Assembly: GCF_024124765.2 (NCBI RefSeq)
Contig: NZ_JAMXSR020000003.1
Span: 124,001 to 188,000, forward strand
From: Sphingomonas sp. H160509
GTDB lineage: Bacteria; Pseudomonadota; Alphaproteobacteria; Sphingomonadales; Sphingomonadaceae
Direction of reading: 5' to 3'
Length of the DNA: 64,000 bases
Shown: one piece after another, positions 49,123 through 59,069 of the stretch
How positions within the stretch are numbered: position 1 is the stretch's first letter
Layout of the letters: every line of letters begins with the position of its first letter
The notes under the pieces: model-generated
The model's input: the letters and a program-made list of their open reading frames with translations, nothing else
The model's database searches: none
What the model was told of the DNA's origin: nothing
Position numbers and translations under genes: made by a program

Positions 49123-49323
49123 GTGCCGACTGAGACAAATCTTGAAACGGAATGTGATCGGGTACGGCGTATCGTCGCAGGATTGAATGACGAGCTTTCC
49201 CGCCAACTACTCGGCGCATACGCAGCCGATCTGAGGGAAGCCCAGCAGAGGCAGAGGCTCGTCGACCGGGAATTGGATCTTCTCCGTTCCGTCAGTCGCT
49301 CGCCAGCTCGCAGAAGGCATTAA
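49123..49323 (+). CDS. Small helical protein, family C copy 2 (66 aa)
   Basis: VPTETNLETECDRVRRIVAG, then LNDELSRQLLGAYAADLREA. Paralogue of 35356 with the same GTG start and GGAG-type site; ATG 49111 is in frame and possible. The end is basic (RSVSRSPARRRH). It lies 45 bases before the family-B gene at 49369 on the same strand. Confidence 0.65.
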   Translation: MPTETNLETECDRVRRIVAGLNDELSRQLLGAYAADLREAQQRQRLVDRELDLLRSVSRSPARRRH

Positions 49324-49368
49324 CCCGTCGTTTACCCTTTCCCGTCAGATAGGGGCGGGGGACACAGT

Positions 49369-49617
49369 ATGCGTTATAGAATTTACGAGCTTGGCAGTTG
49401 TGGTGAAATCGTAGGCGGGGCAGACCTATCGGCAGATAACGATTTGCAATCGATTGCTGAAGGTGCTGATCACAGAAATCGGTTCGGTCTTGAGATCTGG
49501 CAGGGGAACCGCAAGGTCGCTGTCGTAAGTCCACCAAGACCAAATTCAGCGAGATCGCAGGCAGTATCGGCGCCCCGTAGATCAGTTCTCCGCCCGATTT
49601 CGCGCGGTTTTGCGTAA
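49369..49617 (+). CDS. Small hypothetical protein, family B copy 3 (82 aa)
   Basis: MRYRIYELGSCGEIVGGADL, then FGLEIWQGNRKVAVV, matches family B (YR-x-Y-x-L-x-x-x-G-x-I...EIWxGxRxV) with a longer basic tail (SAPRRSVLRPISRG). A GGGGG site precedes the ATG. Here family B follows family C in one direction instead of facing family A. Confidence 0.6.
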   Translation: MRYRIYELGSCGEIVGGADLSADNDLQSIAEGADHRNRFGLEIWQGNRKVAVVSPPRPNSARSQAVSAPRRSVLRPISRGFA

Positions 49618-49874
49618 AGGTCAGGCCTCATAGGACGTTTTGAGACTTGCTCCCGAGGCGATGCGCAAAGGCACTGAGCTGCCCCCTCCTAGGCACCGTC
49701 GCTGTCACACGGACATGAGAAGCGCTTTCATCGCCGCAAACCGTCCGTTGATCTCCCTTCGCTATGCAATGGAAAGCTGACTTCCGGCGGTTGAGTAAAT
49801 CTCGCGCGACTCCGTGTATTGTTCCATGAGAGCGAGATCGGTTGATGGCGGAGGTGATCACCACCGAAAGAATC

Positions 49875-50045
49875 GCGGACCTGATCTTTCATCGCCGGTC
49901 TGAGCCGTACGGGCATGATCGCACCCCAGATTCTCGATGGGCCGATGAACGGTGATGCCTTCATTGCCTACGTGACCGCGTGCTGGTGTCCAAACTCTCA
50001 CTTGGCAACGTCGTCATCATGGACAACCTGTCCAGCCATAATCCG
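49875..50045 (+). pseudogene. IS630-family middle remnant
   Basis: IAGLSRTGMIAPQILDGPMN, then GDAFIAYVT and after a shift NVVIMDNLSSH. This equals the central DDE part of the element at 39656 (AGLSRTGMDRTLGPQRAING, VIMDNLSSHK). 49618-49874 holds nothing else. Confidence 0.7.
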
Positions 50046-50111
50046 CACTTATCCATCCTGTCGGCTGCGATTGTTCGTGCCGTTAGCAGTTTTGGTATTG
50101 CCGCGTGGCCT

Positions 50112-50304
50112 CTAGCTCAAGCGCAATCGTTTCCTGTACGCCCGGCCGGTCTTGCCGCACAGAAATCCGTAGATCCAAACGTTTCGAAGGTTCGGCGCAA
50201 GCCGTTCTTCGTACGGACAGTCCAGTGCACTGCCGTCGATTGTCCGGCCTGCAACCCGACCAGCTTCAAAAAGTTTGCTCCATCATTCGTTCAATGCCTC
50301 GCAT
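50112..50304 (-). CDS. Ribosome-modulation-factor-like small protein, copy 2 (frameshifted)
   Basis: One T too many in a T5 run (A5 at 50268-50272 on the plus strand) separates MRGIERMMEQT from FEAGRVAGRTIDGSALDCPY, then EERLAPNLRNVWIYGFLCGK. The CPYxERLAPNLRxxWxYG core is shared with 47164-47424. Corrected length is 63 aa. Confidence 0.5.
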
Positions 50305-50373
50305 GACGGAGGCGGTAAAACCCAAATCCTTTCCACGGAGTGAACTAAGGCCCGATCTCGGGACTTTCCTTCA

Positions 50374-50781
50374 TCAAGATAGAATGCGTAAAGATCGTGC
50401 ACCGGCCGCTGCGCTGGCTTCATCTTGGGGGGCGTAATTCGGAACATCAGGGACCGGGTCGGGCAGGGTGGGAAGCCCGCCTCCGAACCGGATCCGGATG
50501 TAAGCTCTGCTCCTGTGCATGGTTTGGAAGATCGCGCTAACCTCGTCTTTATCCATCCGCTTGCCAATCAGGCGCGCGTGCTCGGCGCTGACGTAGCCCA
50601 TCTGTACACCGCGTCTGGACCATACGGTAATGGCGTTCTGGTCGTATGGGGTCTTCGGTTCAAGGCGAAGCTCGACCATCTCGCCAGGCCTGCAGAGCAT
50701 GCACTCCATAACCCTGCTGCTCTTCGATTTATCCTCGTTCGGAAAGTCCAAGCCGACAATGGAGGTGGTGAGTTCGCTCAT
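50374..50781 (-). CDS. HIRAN-domain protein (135 aa)
   Basis: SIVGLDFPNEDKSKSSRVME, then MVELRLEPKTPYDQNAITVW, MGYVSAEHARLIGKRMD and AYIRIRFGG follow the HIRAN domain (IVGxxxxNxDxxxR...PGExVxLxxEPxNxxDxNAI.V.....G.GY......). HIRAN domains bind 3' single-stranded DNA ends in eukaryotic helicases; stand-alone bacterial ones are uncharacterised. Start at ATG 50781. The basic/alanine-rich tail is not part of the domain. Confidence 0.75.
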   Translation of the reverse strand: MSELTTSIVGLDFPNEDKSKSSRVMECMLCRPGEMVELRLEPKTPYDQNAITVWSRRGVQMGYVSAEHARLIGKRMDKDEVSAIFQTMHRSRAYIRIRFGGGLPTLPDPVPDVPNYAPQDEASAAAGARSLRILS

Positions 50782-51094
50782 CGACCTTCCCTAGCCTTGC
50801 GGCCGAGTTTCGGACAGGTCGAGTTCTAAAACAGCCGTAATGAGCGAGTATCTTCGCCGGCGCGCAGTTTCAGATTGGGCTGAAGCGGGAACGACTGACC
50901 CGACGAATAAAAACCGTTGTATAAGCATCTATCTGGAAGCTTGATGAGCTCGCCGCCCATACCGAACGAGTGAAATTCTTAAGATAGGGAAGTTCGAGAT
51001 TGTAGACCAAGACCCCTCGTGGCCTTGAATGCACTACATAAATCGTTTGAGCAGATGGTTTGCCCGAATGGTCGACCGAGCATAGGCTTCGCCC
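50782..51094. other. No gene recognised
   Basis: About 310 bases upstream of the HIRAN gene and the 51095 gene; it should hold their promoters. No RNA gene was recognised. Confidence 0.35.
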
Positions 51095-51391
51095 ATGACC
51101 GATTCGCTCAACGCTTCACCCCTCCTATCCAAATTGCGGCGCGTTTTAAGCGCTCAGGAGGCAGTCGCGCTTATGCCAGCGCCAATGCTCGACACGTCTG
51201 TCGGTACTATGTCAGATGACCCGATGCCTGCAGCGGCGATCGTAGGCATGCAGCGGGAAATAAGCGTATTACTGGCCGAGGCTACGGACACGGACTTGGT
51301 TAAGGCTCACCAAGAAACCGACGGTGAAGCCGGCGAACTAGATGCCAAGGCCCTTCTTGCTGAGATCGAACGGCGTAACCTTAATATATGA
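51095..51391 (+). CDS. Hypothetical protein (98 aa)
   Basis: MTDSLNASPLLSKLRRVLSA, a variable middle, then VGMQREISVLLAEATDTDLV and ALLAEIERRNLNI. Acidic and helical. Its stop overlaps the next ATG (ATGA at 51388-51391), showing coupling. No family recognised. Confidence 0.5.
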   Translation: MTDSLNASPLLSKLRRVLSAQEAVALMPAPMLDTSVGTMSDDPMPAAAIVGMQREISVLLAEATDTDLVKAHQETDGEAGELDAKALLAEIERRNLNI

Positions 51392-51818
51392 TAGGCGATC
51401 GGAACGCGCGGTCGAAGGCGACGGAAATTGTCGCGTTGCGCGGCGAGGAACCGGCAAGCTATGTGCCAAACTCGTTTAATAGGATCTTAAACTCGAAATA
51501 TCGTATTGAGGACCGGCATCGGGTAGCTGCAGCAGTCGACACTCTTGTGTACTTTACGCCTCCAAGAGCGATCGCGTTTACAAAAACGCTGAGCTTGCTG
51601 CCGGATTGTCGGAATTGGCAAGGTGTGCGTTACAGAACTCGGTGTTTAACGGCGCCGGATGGATTTTAAGATATCTATCTGTTGAAACGGCCGATGAGTT
51701 GATTGCCTTAAAGCTTGCTCGCGCAAGTAAATCTGAGGTTTACGTCACCATTGCTGGAATGGGCGTTAGAGCAGTTGTTGTCCGACCGGGTCAACGTCAA
51801 GGCACGGTGTCTGAGTAG
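51388..51818 (+). CDS. Hypothetical protein (about 143 aa across a frameshift)
   Basis: MIGDRNARSKATEIVALRGE, then VAAAVDTLVYFTPPRAIAFT. Adding one A to the A5 run at 51582-51586 joins KNAELAAGLSELARCALQNS, then LSVETADELIALKLARASKS. The restored helical second half is convincing. Coupled to the gene before by ATGA. No family known. Confidence 0.5.
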
Positions 51819-52854
51819 ACGTCCGATCGCTGCAACTGCCTCACGATGCCCTTAAAGATGCCGAAATGCTTTGGCCGCCAATCTCGTTATCCTGCTGAAC
51901 CGCTTCCCCAGAACATTACCAGTGGCCATCGATCGGGGCAGTGTCCCCATAGGCATCGTAGCGCGAGACGGACTGGAACCGTCTCCACTCGCCCCGCGCT
52001 GGTCTGGTCAAGCGTCTGGCGCAAGATCTGGACCGCTAAATCAACTGTGATTCGCCTCCGCCGATGCATTACGCTATGGAACGCAACGGGAACGAACGCG
52101 CAAGGTTGGATATGTCGTCACGGTGTCGGATCTGAACGAGCAACAAAAAGATGCGGTAATCGGGCATGTCGGCGCGCATATGTGGAAGAGCTCATGGAGC
52201 GGGCTACGGTAGCGTGCCCGGCGGGCCCCAGATTATGCAGCTTGCGCCTATGACTCCGCAATTTGCGCGGATTTGTTCCATGGCAGGAGCTCGTTCCATT
52301 GCACCGCTTTCTAATCAGCCGCAGCCTTCCAGTGACATCGGCGATGTAGGTTTCGGTTCCTCGCGTGTCGACCAAGGACACCCGACCGACATCTCGATAT
52401 GACTACTTATAAAGCGGGTGCTGTGGCTGCCGTTGGTTCGTTCAATAGAGCCGCCTGGCATCACGGCTCCGTTTAAGGTGCTGCTATCAACCCGTCGAAC
52501 GATCGCCCTGCAAGGCGGCATTTTATGAGATGGCGGTTGCTGCCCGGTAAGCACTGGGACTACCGTGATCCGTCGCGGCGAGCATCCCAGTTCCGTGCTC
52601 GTCACACGCGCTCGTCGCGGCATTGTTCCGATTTGGGAATCGTTAAAGATTGCTTACCTTACTGATAAGTGTCAATTACATGACATCGCAGCGGGTTGAG
52701 CTTTCCCCAAGACGCCTCCCCGCTGCGGTGTCCGTCCTCAATCGTTTCCGAAACTGCTCGATGGCCTGGCAATGTTAAGCGCTGTGACGGGGTGTTCGGC
52801 CTGATCGAGCAATCCTGCGACGCGTACCACGTTCACTAAGCTGAATGATGGCAG
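51819..52854. other. Long stretch with no gene recognised
   Basis: About 1 kb of GC-rich DNA with several overlapping open frames but no ribosome sites or domains I can name. It may be eroded insertion-sequence DNA, since an IS5 trace follows directly. Confidence 0.4.
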
Positions 52855-53092
52855 CTATGGCGGCAGGAAGCTTGAAGCCGCGAGCGCGCGCGTTGATCAT
52901 CTGACAGTCGAGATCGTGACGGTTTTGGTCAATCTATCGCGTCGCTGCGTCGTTTAGCGCTCCCTGGCGTGGTTCAGTCGATGTCGACGTCTTGCAAAGG
53001 ACTGAAAACCTCCATCACCTCGTCCGAGGCTTGGATTATCGGTCATCCATCAAGGGAATGGCGGGCCGTATTGCTAAGTTCGAATTACGAGT
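52855..53092 (+). pseudogene. IS5-family 3' remnant (copy 3)
   Basis: GGCAGGAAGCTTGAAGCCGC, then GATCATCTGACAGTCGAGAT, CCCTGGCGTGGTTCAGTCGA and GCTAAGTTCGAATTACGAG follow the 3' end of the copy at 25385 on its coding strand, with many substitutions and indels. It abuts the receiver gene. Confidence 0.6.
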
Positions 53093-53465
53093 CGATCTCT
53101 AAGAGGCCATAAACTTCGTTTTCCAAATAGCTCATGGTAAATGGTTTTATTAGAAAACGTTGGGCAACATGTCGGCGAGTTTCGGCTTCGTCTGTGAAGC
53201 CGGACATGATTATCGTGCGAAGGGTTGGTCGAGACGCCAAAGCGCTCTCAATAAAATCAAATCCGTTTAATATACCCGGCATTTTGACATCAGTTATGAT
53301 TAAATCGATTTCAGGACATCTTTTTACAAGCAATAATGCATCATCACCATTACAAGCTAGAACTGTTTTGAACCCACATTCATCAAGGTGCTCGCCAATT
53401 ATAGAGCGAATTCGTTCTTCATCGTCAACGACCAGAATGGTATTTCCATAACCGTTTCTCATCAC
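53085..53465 (-). CDS. Single-domain response regulator (126 aa)
   Basis: TILVVDDEERIRSIIGEHLD (acidic pair), LIITDVKMPG (phosphoacceptor Asp), TIIMSGFTDE (Ser) and FLIKPFTM (Lys) make a complete receiver. MSGFTDEAET is typical of receivers at the end of hybrid kinases. Start ATG 53465 or 53462. Divergent from the receiver at 53511, sharing a 45-base intergenic region. Confidence 0.85.
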   Translation of the reverse strand: MMRNGYGNTILVVDDEERIRSIIGEHLDECGFKTVLACNGDDALLLVKRCPEIDLIITDVKMPGILNGFDFIESALASRPTLRTIIMSGFTDEAETRRHVAQRFLIKPFTMSYLENEVYGLLEIDS

Positions 53466-53510
53466 AAACCTCTCAGATCTCCGATCTGAATCATATCCCT
53501 AAGAGGCAAC

Positions 53511-53848
53511 ATGGATACCCTAAAAGTGCTCATCGTTGACGACAACGTCGTTATTCTGTCAATGATTACTGATATGGTTGAGGATATGGGTTATATCCCG
53601 ATACCGGTTAGCACGGCAGAGGCGGCAATAGATTGTCTTCGTGAAGGCGGTGTAGACGTACTGCTTAGCGACATTTCGTTAGGGGAGGGCTTTCCGGCGT
53701 CGAATTGATCGCGGACGAGCAAATTGATATGCCGCAAACTGTCGTGCTAATGTCGGGAAGTCCAAAACCTGACGCGCTCCCAAGCGGCACGCGCTATCTA
53801 AGCAAACCTTTTACCACAAGAACGCTTGATTTAGCTATTCGCAGTTAG
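53511..53848 (+). CDS. Single-domain response regulator (112 aa across a frameshift)
   Basis: MDTLKVLIVDDNVVILSMIT, then VDVLLSDISLGEG. One G is missing at GGG 53687-53689; restoring it gives LSGVELIADEQ, VVLMSGSP and RYLSKPFTTRTLD, so all receiver residues are present. GAGG-type site before ATG 53511. It lies 260 bases before the hybrid kinase on the same strand and may be its partner. Confidence 0.75.
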
Positions 53849-53949
53849 AGTCTGATCTTGCTGAACGTAGTCAAAGGGTGACGTTCGCGGCGATTGCGAT
53901 AGCAAAGGTTGTGCATTACGGCACTGCGGGTTGCGCTGGTCCTTGGAGG

Positions 53950-54025
53950 ACATGCATTTCATGCAGCGCCATATGCTCGTCGGTCAGCGGGTACAGATTG
54001 TGAATATGCGGTCTCGTCACGGAAC
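53950..54025 (-). pseudogene. Trace of IS427-type transposase start
   Basis: CAGCGCCATATGCTCGTCGG followed by TCAGCGGGTACAG repeats, with changes, the 5' coding end of the IS at 47691 (GCGCCATCTGCTCGTCGGTC). Only about 45 bases are clear. Confidence 0.5.
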
Positions 54026-54110
54026 AAGAGTAACCAGTTGACGCAGATAGAAAGCGTATGGCCTAACTGTAAGACGCTCACCCTCATGGGAGGGCGTTTG
54101 GGGGCGGGAA

Positions 54111-56790
54111 GTGACTATCGATTCAAGCGAACGTCGTTTAAACGCCATCGTGAATAATAGCACGATGGCGATCTTCCTCATGGATGAACGTCAGCACTGC
54201 GTCTTCATGAATCAAGCAGCAGAGGCATTGACTGGCTACCGTTTGGAAGAAGCCGTCGACCGCCCCCTGCACGATCTCGTTCATCACCAGCGCCCGGATG
54301 GTACACCATACCCGTTGGCCGAATGTCCAATCGATCGGGCATTCCCCGACTTTGAACAGATGCACGGCGAGGAGGTATTCGTCCACAAGGACGGATACTT
54401 CTATCCCGTCGCGTTCACCGCGTCCCCAATCACGGGTGATGACGGTCAACCTGTCGGCACGATCATTGAATTGCGCGATCTTTCGGCCGAAAAAGCGAAA
54501 GAGGCTGCGCTGCGGGAAAGCGAGAGCCGGTTCCGCAATATGGCCGATCGCGCTCCGGTTATGATGTGGGTCACCGATGCGACTGGCTTTTGCACGTACC
54601 TTAACCGGCAGTGGTATGAATTTACCGGGCAGACGATTGCGGAAGCGCACGGATACGGCTGGCTAGAGGCTACTCATCCCGGTGATCGCCAACGTACGGA
54701 GGCTGCCTTCTTCGCGGCAATTGCCAAACATGAACCCTTCCGCTTCGAGTATCGTCTCAAGCACGCATCAGGCACCTACCGCTGGGCGATCGATGCTGCG
54801 AGTCCGCGGTTCGGTGACGATGGGGAGTTCTTAGGCTACGCCGGCTCCGTAATCGACATTGACGAACGGCGTGAAGCTGAGGAGCGGCTGGCGGTCAGCG
54901 AAGAGCAATTGCGACTTGCTTTAGAGGTTGCCGAAATTGGCCAATGGGACGTGGATCAGGCCACTGGCAACATGTTTTGGCCACCGCGGGTTAAGGCGAT
55001 GTTCGGTATCTCTCCGGGCGTTCCGGTCACCTTAGACGATTTTCATAACGGCGTGCATCCGAAGGACCGGGAGAAAACACGCAGGGCTTACGAGTCCGCA
55101 AGTGACCCTGATCGCCGCGCTCTGTACGACGTCGAGTACCGGACCATCGGCAAGGAGGACGGCATTACCCGGTGGGTCGCAGCAAAGGGGCGTGGCCTGT
55201 TTGATGCGCAAGGTAATTGCCTTCGTGTGATCGGGACCGCCATCGACGTCACGGCGCGGAAGGCAGGCGAAATCCACCTTCATCAGCTTAACGAACGCCT
55301 CGAACACGAGGTCACCACACGAACTGCCGAGCGCAACCGGGTTTGGGAGATGAGCCGCGATCTGCTCGCTATCATGGGGTTCGACGGTTCTCGAAAGGCC
55401 ATAAATCCGGCGTGGGAGGCCACACTTGGCCGCGATGCCGCGACGCTGTTGTCTCTATCGTTCCGTGAGCAAGTCCACCCTGATGATCATGATGCGGTCC
55501 AGAGCGTCATGGAGTGGTTGCTTCGCGGCGAGACCGTCGAGCGCTTCGAGGACAGGATCGCTCATGCCGATGGATCATGGCGCTGGATTTCTTGGACGCT
55601 CGTGCCTGAAGGCGATGTCTTCTACGCAGTCGGGCGCGATGTCACGTCAGAGAAGGCTGCCGCCCAAGAGCTTGAATATGCGCAGGAGGCACTCCGCCAG
55701 AGCCAGAAGATGGAGGCGATGGGTCAGCTTACTGGTGGCGTCGCACATGACTTTAACAATCTGCTCACGCCGATCCTGGCAGCGCTCGATATGCTACAGC
55801 GGCGAGGCGTCGGAGGCGACCGCGAACAACGGCTGATCGAAGGTGCTATCCAATCGGTCGACCGGGCTGCAACACTCGTTCAGCGTCTTTTAGCGTTCGC
55901 GCGACGGCAACCACTGCAATCATCTGCCGTCGACATCGGCAAACTCGTCGCGGGAATGGCGGACCTTCTTATCAGCACGACCGGCCCTCAGGTTCGAGTG
56001 GTTGTCGACCTGGCGGACGATCTGCCCCCCCGCCAAAGCAGATCCAAACCAGCTGGAGATGGCGCTGCTGAACCTAGGCGTGAATGCGCGCGACGCTATG
56101 CCCCAGGGAGGCACGCTCCGGATAACCGCAAATCGCGCTAGCATCCGCACCCCACGTGGGGCGCTCAAACGGGGGCATTATGTCCGGTTAGGGGTCGCCG
56201 ACACTGGCGCCGGAATGGATCCGGTCACGTTGGCTCGCGCGATCGAGCCATTCTTTTCCACTAAGGGTATCGGCAAGGGCACCGGCCTTGGCCTTTCAAT
56301 GGCACACGGACTGGCAGCTCAATTAGGCGGTGCGCTCACTATTCAGAGCCAGGAGGGTGTCGGAACCAATGTCGAACTTTGGTTGCCGGTCAGCGCCGTT
56401 TCTCCTGACGGCGGCGAGACACCCGCAGACGTTGCACCCGTTAACACAGCGAGCGGCCTTGCACTCCTCGTCGATGACGAAGACGCTGTTCGGGCCAGCA
56501 CAGCCGATATGCTCGAAGAATACGGATACGAGGTTCGCGAAGCGAACTCCGCTGAAACGGCCTTGGCGCTTGTTACCAACGGATTGCTTCCTGACCTGCT
56601 GGTCTCGGACCATCTCATGCCCGGCATGAGTGGGGTGGAGCTGGCATCAGAACTCCGAAAAACGTTGCCCAATCTGCCGGTGTTGATCATTTCTGGCTAT
56701 GCCGATCTCGAGGGTCTTGCTCCGGATCTGCCTCGATTGGTAAAACCCTTCCGAAGCGCCGAGCTAGCCGCAATACTCGCGGCGCTATGA
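54111..56790 (+). CDS. Hybrid histidine kinase: four PAS, HisKA, HATPase, receiver (892 aa across a frameshift)
   Basis: A soluble sensor kinase without membrane spans. PAS domains lie at about 7-125, 140-260, 270-390 and 412-530. The H-box MGQLTGGVAHDFNNLL has His546. After one extra C in a C7 run (56025-56031) is removed, the frame continues AKADPNQLEMALLNLGVNAR (N box), GVADTGAGM and GIGKGTGLGLSMAHG (G boxes), then a receiver (ALLVDDEDAVRAS, LLVSDHLMPG, LIISGYAD, LVKPF). Start GTG 54111 is provisional. The PAS3/4 form resembles proteins sensing redox, light or small ligands. Likely output is through the nearby free receivers. Confidence 0.85.
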
Positions 56791-57072
56791 GATTTTGAAA
56801 AGAACAATATTGAACTGCGCAGCTTTTGCCGCTTCTGTCTATCGTAGGGTGCAAAGTAGCCTGTTCGCAGCCCTTGTACTGGTAAGAGTTTTGTAAAGCG
56901 GTAGTTGGTAGCGCCCGGTTCGGATCAACCCACACCAACGCTCATTCTCGAGATTGGGGTCGGCGATTCGATAGTCCAGCGTCCGTGATCAGATCCGCCC
57001 TTCACGTCTCGGCGATACCGTCGTCGTCTGAAATTTACCAGACCTCAATCTCTGCACCCTACCCGAAGGGGT
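56791..57072. other. Intergenic region before the retropepsin gene
   Basis: Nothing identified except the GAAGGGG ribosome site directly before 57073. Confidence 0.4.
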
Positions 57073-57876
57073 ATGATCATGCTGCGCATCTTTGTTATCG
57101 CTGCCGCGGCCATCGTGACGGTGCCTGCCGTCGCGCAGGTGCGCGTCACCGTCAACGGTAAGGCCATCGACGTGCCCGCCGGCACAATGCGCGTTATCAC
57201 CTACTCGCCGGGCGGTGGGCAACAGATATCCGATCAGCCATGGGCTGGCCAGATCGGTGTCGAAGTTGCCTCCGGTGTCGTCGTTACCACCGAGACCGTC
57301 GAAGAGGACGGCCACGGACGGGTTCTTTCGCGCAAGGTCGTCACGCATGCCGAACCGCCGCGCGTCGCCTATACGGCGCGGGCTCCAACCTACCAGCAGG
57401 CTATCTATCGCCAGCCTACTTATGTGCCACCACGCCTCAAACCGGACCCGTCTGAACTCTCGGACGAGCAGCCATCCTCGATGCCCAAAATAATGCGCAT
57501 CAAGCGCGATGGCTGGAGCGGACACTTCATTGCGAACATCCACATCAACGGCGTTGCGATCAAGGCAATCATAGATACCGGGGCGACCTACACGCTACTA
57601 ACGCCTGAAGCGGCACAGGCGGTCGGCGCCTACCAGTCAATTATTCGAAACGAGTCGGCCATCGGCATCGGCGGTATGACCACGGTGGCAGTCGCCAAGC
57701 TCCGCACGATGGAAGTTGCCGGACAGCAGTTCGGCAGCATGATAGCTCGCATCGGGCAGCGTGGCATTGCCTACACGCTTCTTGGCCAGACCGAGATCGC
57801 TCGGCTTGGCCGCGTCGTCATCGAAGACGGTGTCATGACTATCACCCCCCGGGGTATCCAGTACGCCTTGCGCTGA
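57073..57876 (+). CDS. Exported retropepsin-like aspartic protease (267 aa)
   Basis: The signal peptide (MIMLRIFVIAAAAIVTVPAV, cleaved after AQ) sends it to the periplasm. Residues 25-130 are a proline-rich linker. The C-terminal domain has GHFIANIHINGVAIKAIIDT, with the active-site IDTGATYTLLT, and LLGQTEIARLG, typical of the clan AA retropepsin-like family (TIGR02281 type) in alphaproteobacteria. One Asp per chain means it would work as a dimer. Substrate unknown. Confidence 0.82.
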   Translation: MIMLRIFVIAAAAIVTVPAVAQVRVTVNGKAIDVPAGTMRVITYSPGGGQQISDQPWAGQIGVEVASGVVVTTETVEEDGHGRVLSRKVVTHAEPPRVAYTARAPTYQQAIYRQPTYVPPRLKPDPSELSDEQPSSMPKIMRIKRDGWSGHFIANIHINGVAIKAIIDTGATYTLLTPEAAQAVGAYQSIIRNESAIGIGGMTTVAVAKLRTMEVAGQQFGSMIARIGQRGIAYTLLGQTEIARLGRVVIEDGVMTITPRGIQYALR

Positions 57877-58109
57877 TACCATGTCAGGCGGACTCATCGT
57901 TGCAATCGGTTACCCGCCGACAGAATGAAACTCGTCCAAGCATCGGGGGAGGCAACCACACTCGGTTCATGGGTCATGCTAGTCGTCATCCAAGACTATA
58001 CTCATCAATAATAGTAAAACATAAAATATTTTTGGCATTTATATCATTGCAAAATGAGTCTTCATAATCATCCAGATGTTGTCGTGACTTAAAAAGAATA
58101 GGTGAAATC

Positions 58110-58472
58110 ATGGGCAAACGGGTACTAATCGTTGAAGATAACGAGCTGAACCTAAAGCTTTTCTGTGACTTATTGAAAGCGCATGAGTTCGTTGTCGAGC
58201 CCGTACGCGATGGTCGCGAAGCTCTGGCGCGGGCTAGTGAATTTAATCCTGATTTGATCATAATGGACATACAGATGCCGTACGTCACAGGCTACGAGTT
58301 GATCCTTGAGATGATGACCGACAAGAATCTGCGAACGATCCCGATAATGGCCGTGACCGCTTATGCCGGACCTGACGATGAGGAACGTATCCGGGCAGCT
58401 GGTGCGCAATCCTATATCTCGAAACCGATCACCCTGACGGGGTTCTTAGACGCAGTGAACGCTTTGGTGTGA
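58110..58472 (+). CDS. divK: DivK homologue, cell-cycle single-domain receiver (120 aa)
   Basis: MGKRVLIVEDNELNLKLFCD begins as DivK does (VLIVEDNELNMKLF). Asp53 in IIMDIQMPYVTG is at the same position as the Caulobacter DivK phosphosite; Thr83 and Lys105 (YISKPIT) complete it. The region EERIRAAGAQSYISKPI also matches. In Caulobacter, DivK~P acts through PleC/DivJ/DivL and CckA to lower CtrA activity. A mobile extra copy could titrate or feed that pathway. No ribosome site stronger than GGTG was seen. Confidence 0.85.
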   Translation: MGKRVLIVEDNELNLKLFCDLLKAHEFVVEPVRDGREALARASEFNPDLIIMDIQMPYVTGYELILEMMTDKNLRTIPIMAVTAYAGPDDEERIRAAGAQSYISKPITLTGFLDAVNALV

Positions 58473-58865
58473 TTCAGGAAAATATATACCGGCTAAATTC
58501 GGGCAGTCGCTTAGCGGCAATGGCAATAGCCTTCGCCATGTCGGACTTTGGCGCTGGCGGCGCAGTGCTACGTCCCGCTGTCTTGGGTGAGATTTTCTGC
58601 CGCGCTGCTCGGCGCGTGTCAGGCGGCTTCCCGCAGACCTTGGTTTCCGTGCCGTATGTACAAGTCACCGGTGCGTTCATGAATATGGGTCGTCGGCAAC
58701 GCTGCAACCGCTCATGCAGGGCCTACCTCAGCGAAGGTCGGGTCGAATACCTTGCCTTTAACGGCCCCAGCACGCGGCGTCGGTGCACCGCTTGAATGGC
58801 CAGGACGACAATAAAAGGCAGCGCTATGCTGTTGTAAAAACTGGAGACTTCGGTATTTTGCTTAT
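58473..58865. other. No gene recognised
   Basis: An open frame at 58469-58795 on the plus strand lacks a ribosome site and a known domain; probably not coding. Confidence 0.3.
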
Positions 58866-59069
58866 ATGGCTGGCTCCCTTCATCCAGTAGCGCTTGCGCA
58901 CGCTCAGGGATTACAGGCGGGGAGGATGCATTTTGTACCGCCCCCAACGTGTCCATGGCCTGTGCAGGATCGCGAAGCGGTGTCTGCGTGGTTCGCCGGG
59001 TTTAGCGTTGGGGTTTTGGTTTATTCTCAACGAGAAGAGCGAGCGCGCTCCAACTGGCTCTCGTTTTGA
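58866..59069 (+). CDS. Ribosome-modulation-factor-like small protein, distant (67 aa)
   Basis: MAGSLHPVALAHAQGLQAGR, then PPPTCPWPVQDREAVSAWFA and GFSVGVLVYS. The G-x-QAG...CPW...AWxxGFxxG order parallels RMF and the proteins at 47164 and 50112. I recall similar sphingomonad proteins beginning HPAHxAHAQGLEAG. Function unproven. 59070-59711 holds no supported gene. Confidence 0.5.
   Translation: MAGSLHPVALAHAQGLQAGRMHFVPPPTCPWPVQDREAVSAWFAGFSVGVLVYSQREERARSNWLSF

Noticed and set aside
57986..58288. Minus-strand frame opposite divK
   Set aside because: Antisense shadow of the DivK gene without start signals.
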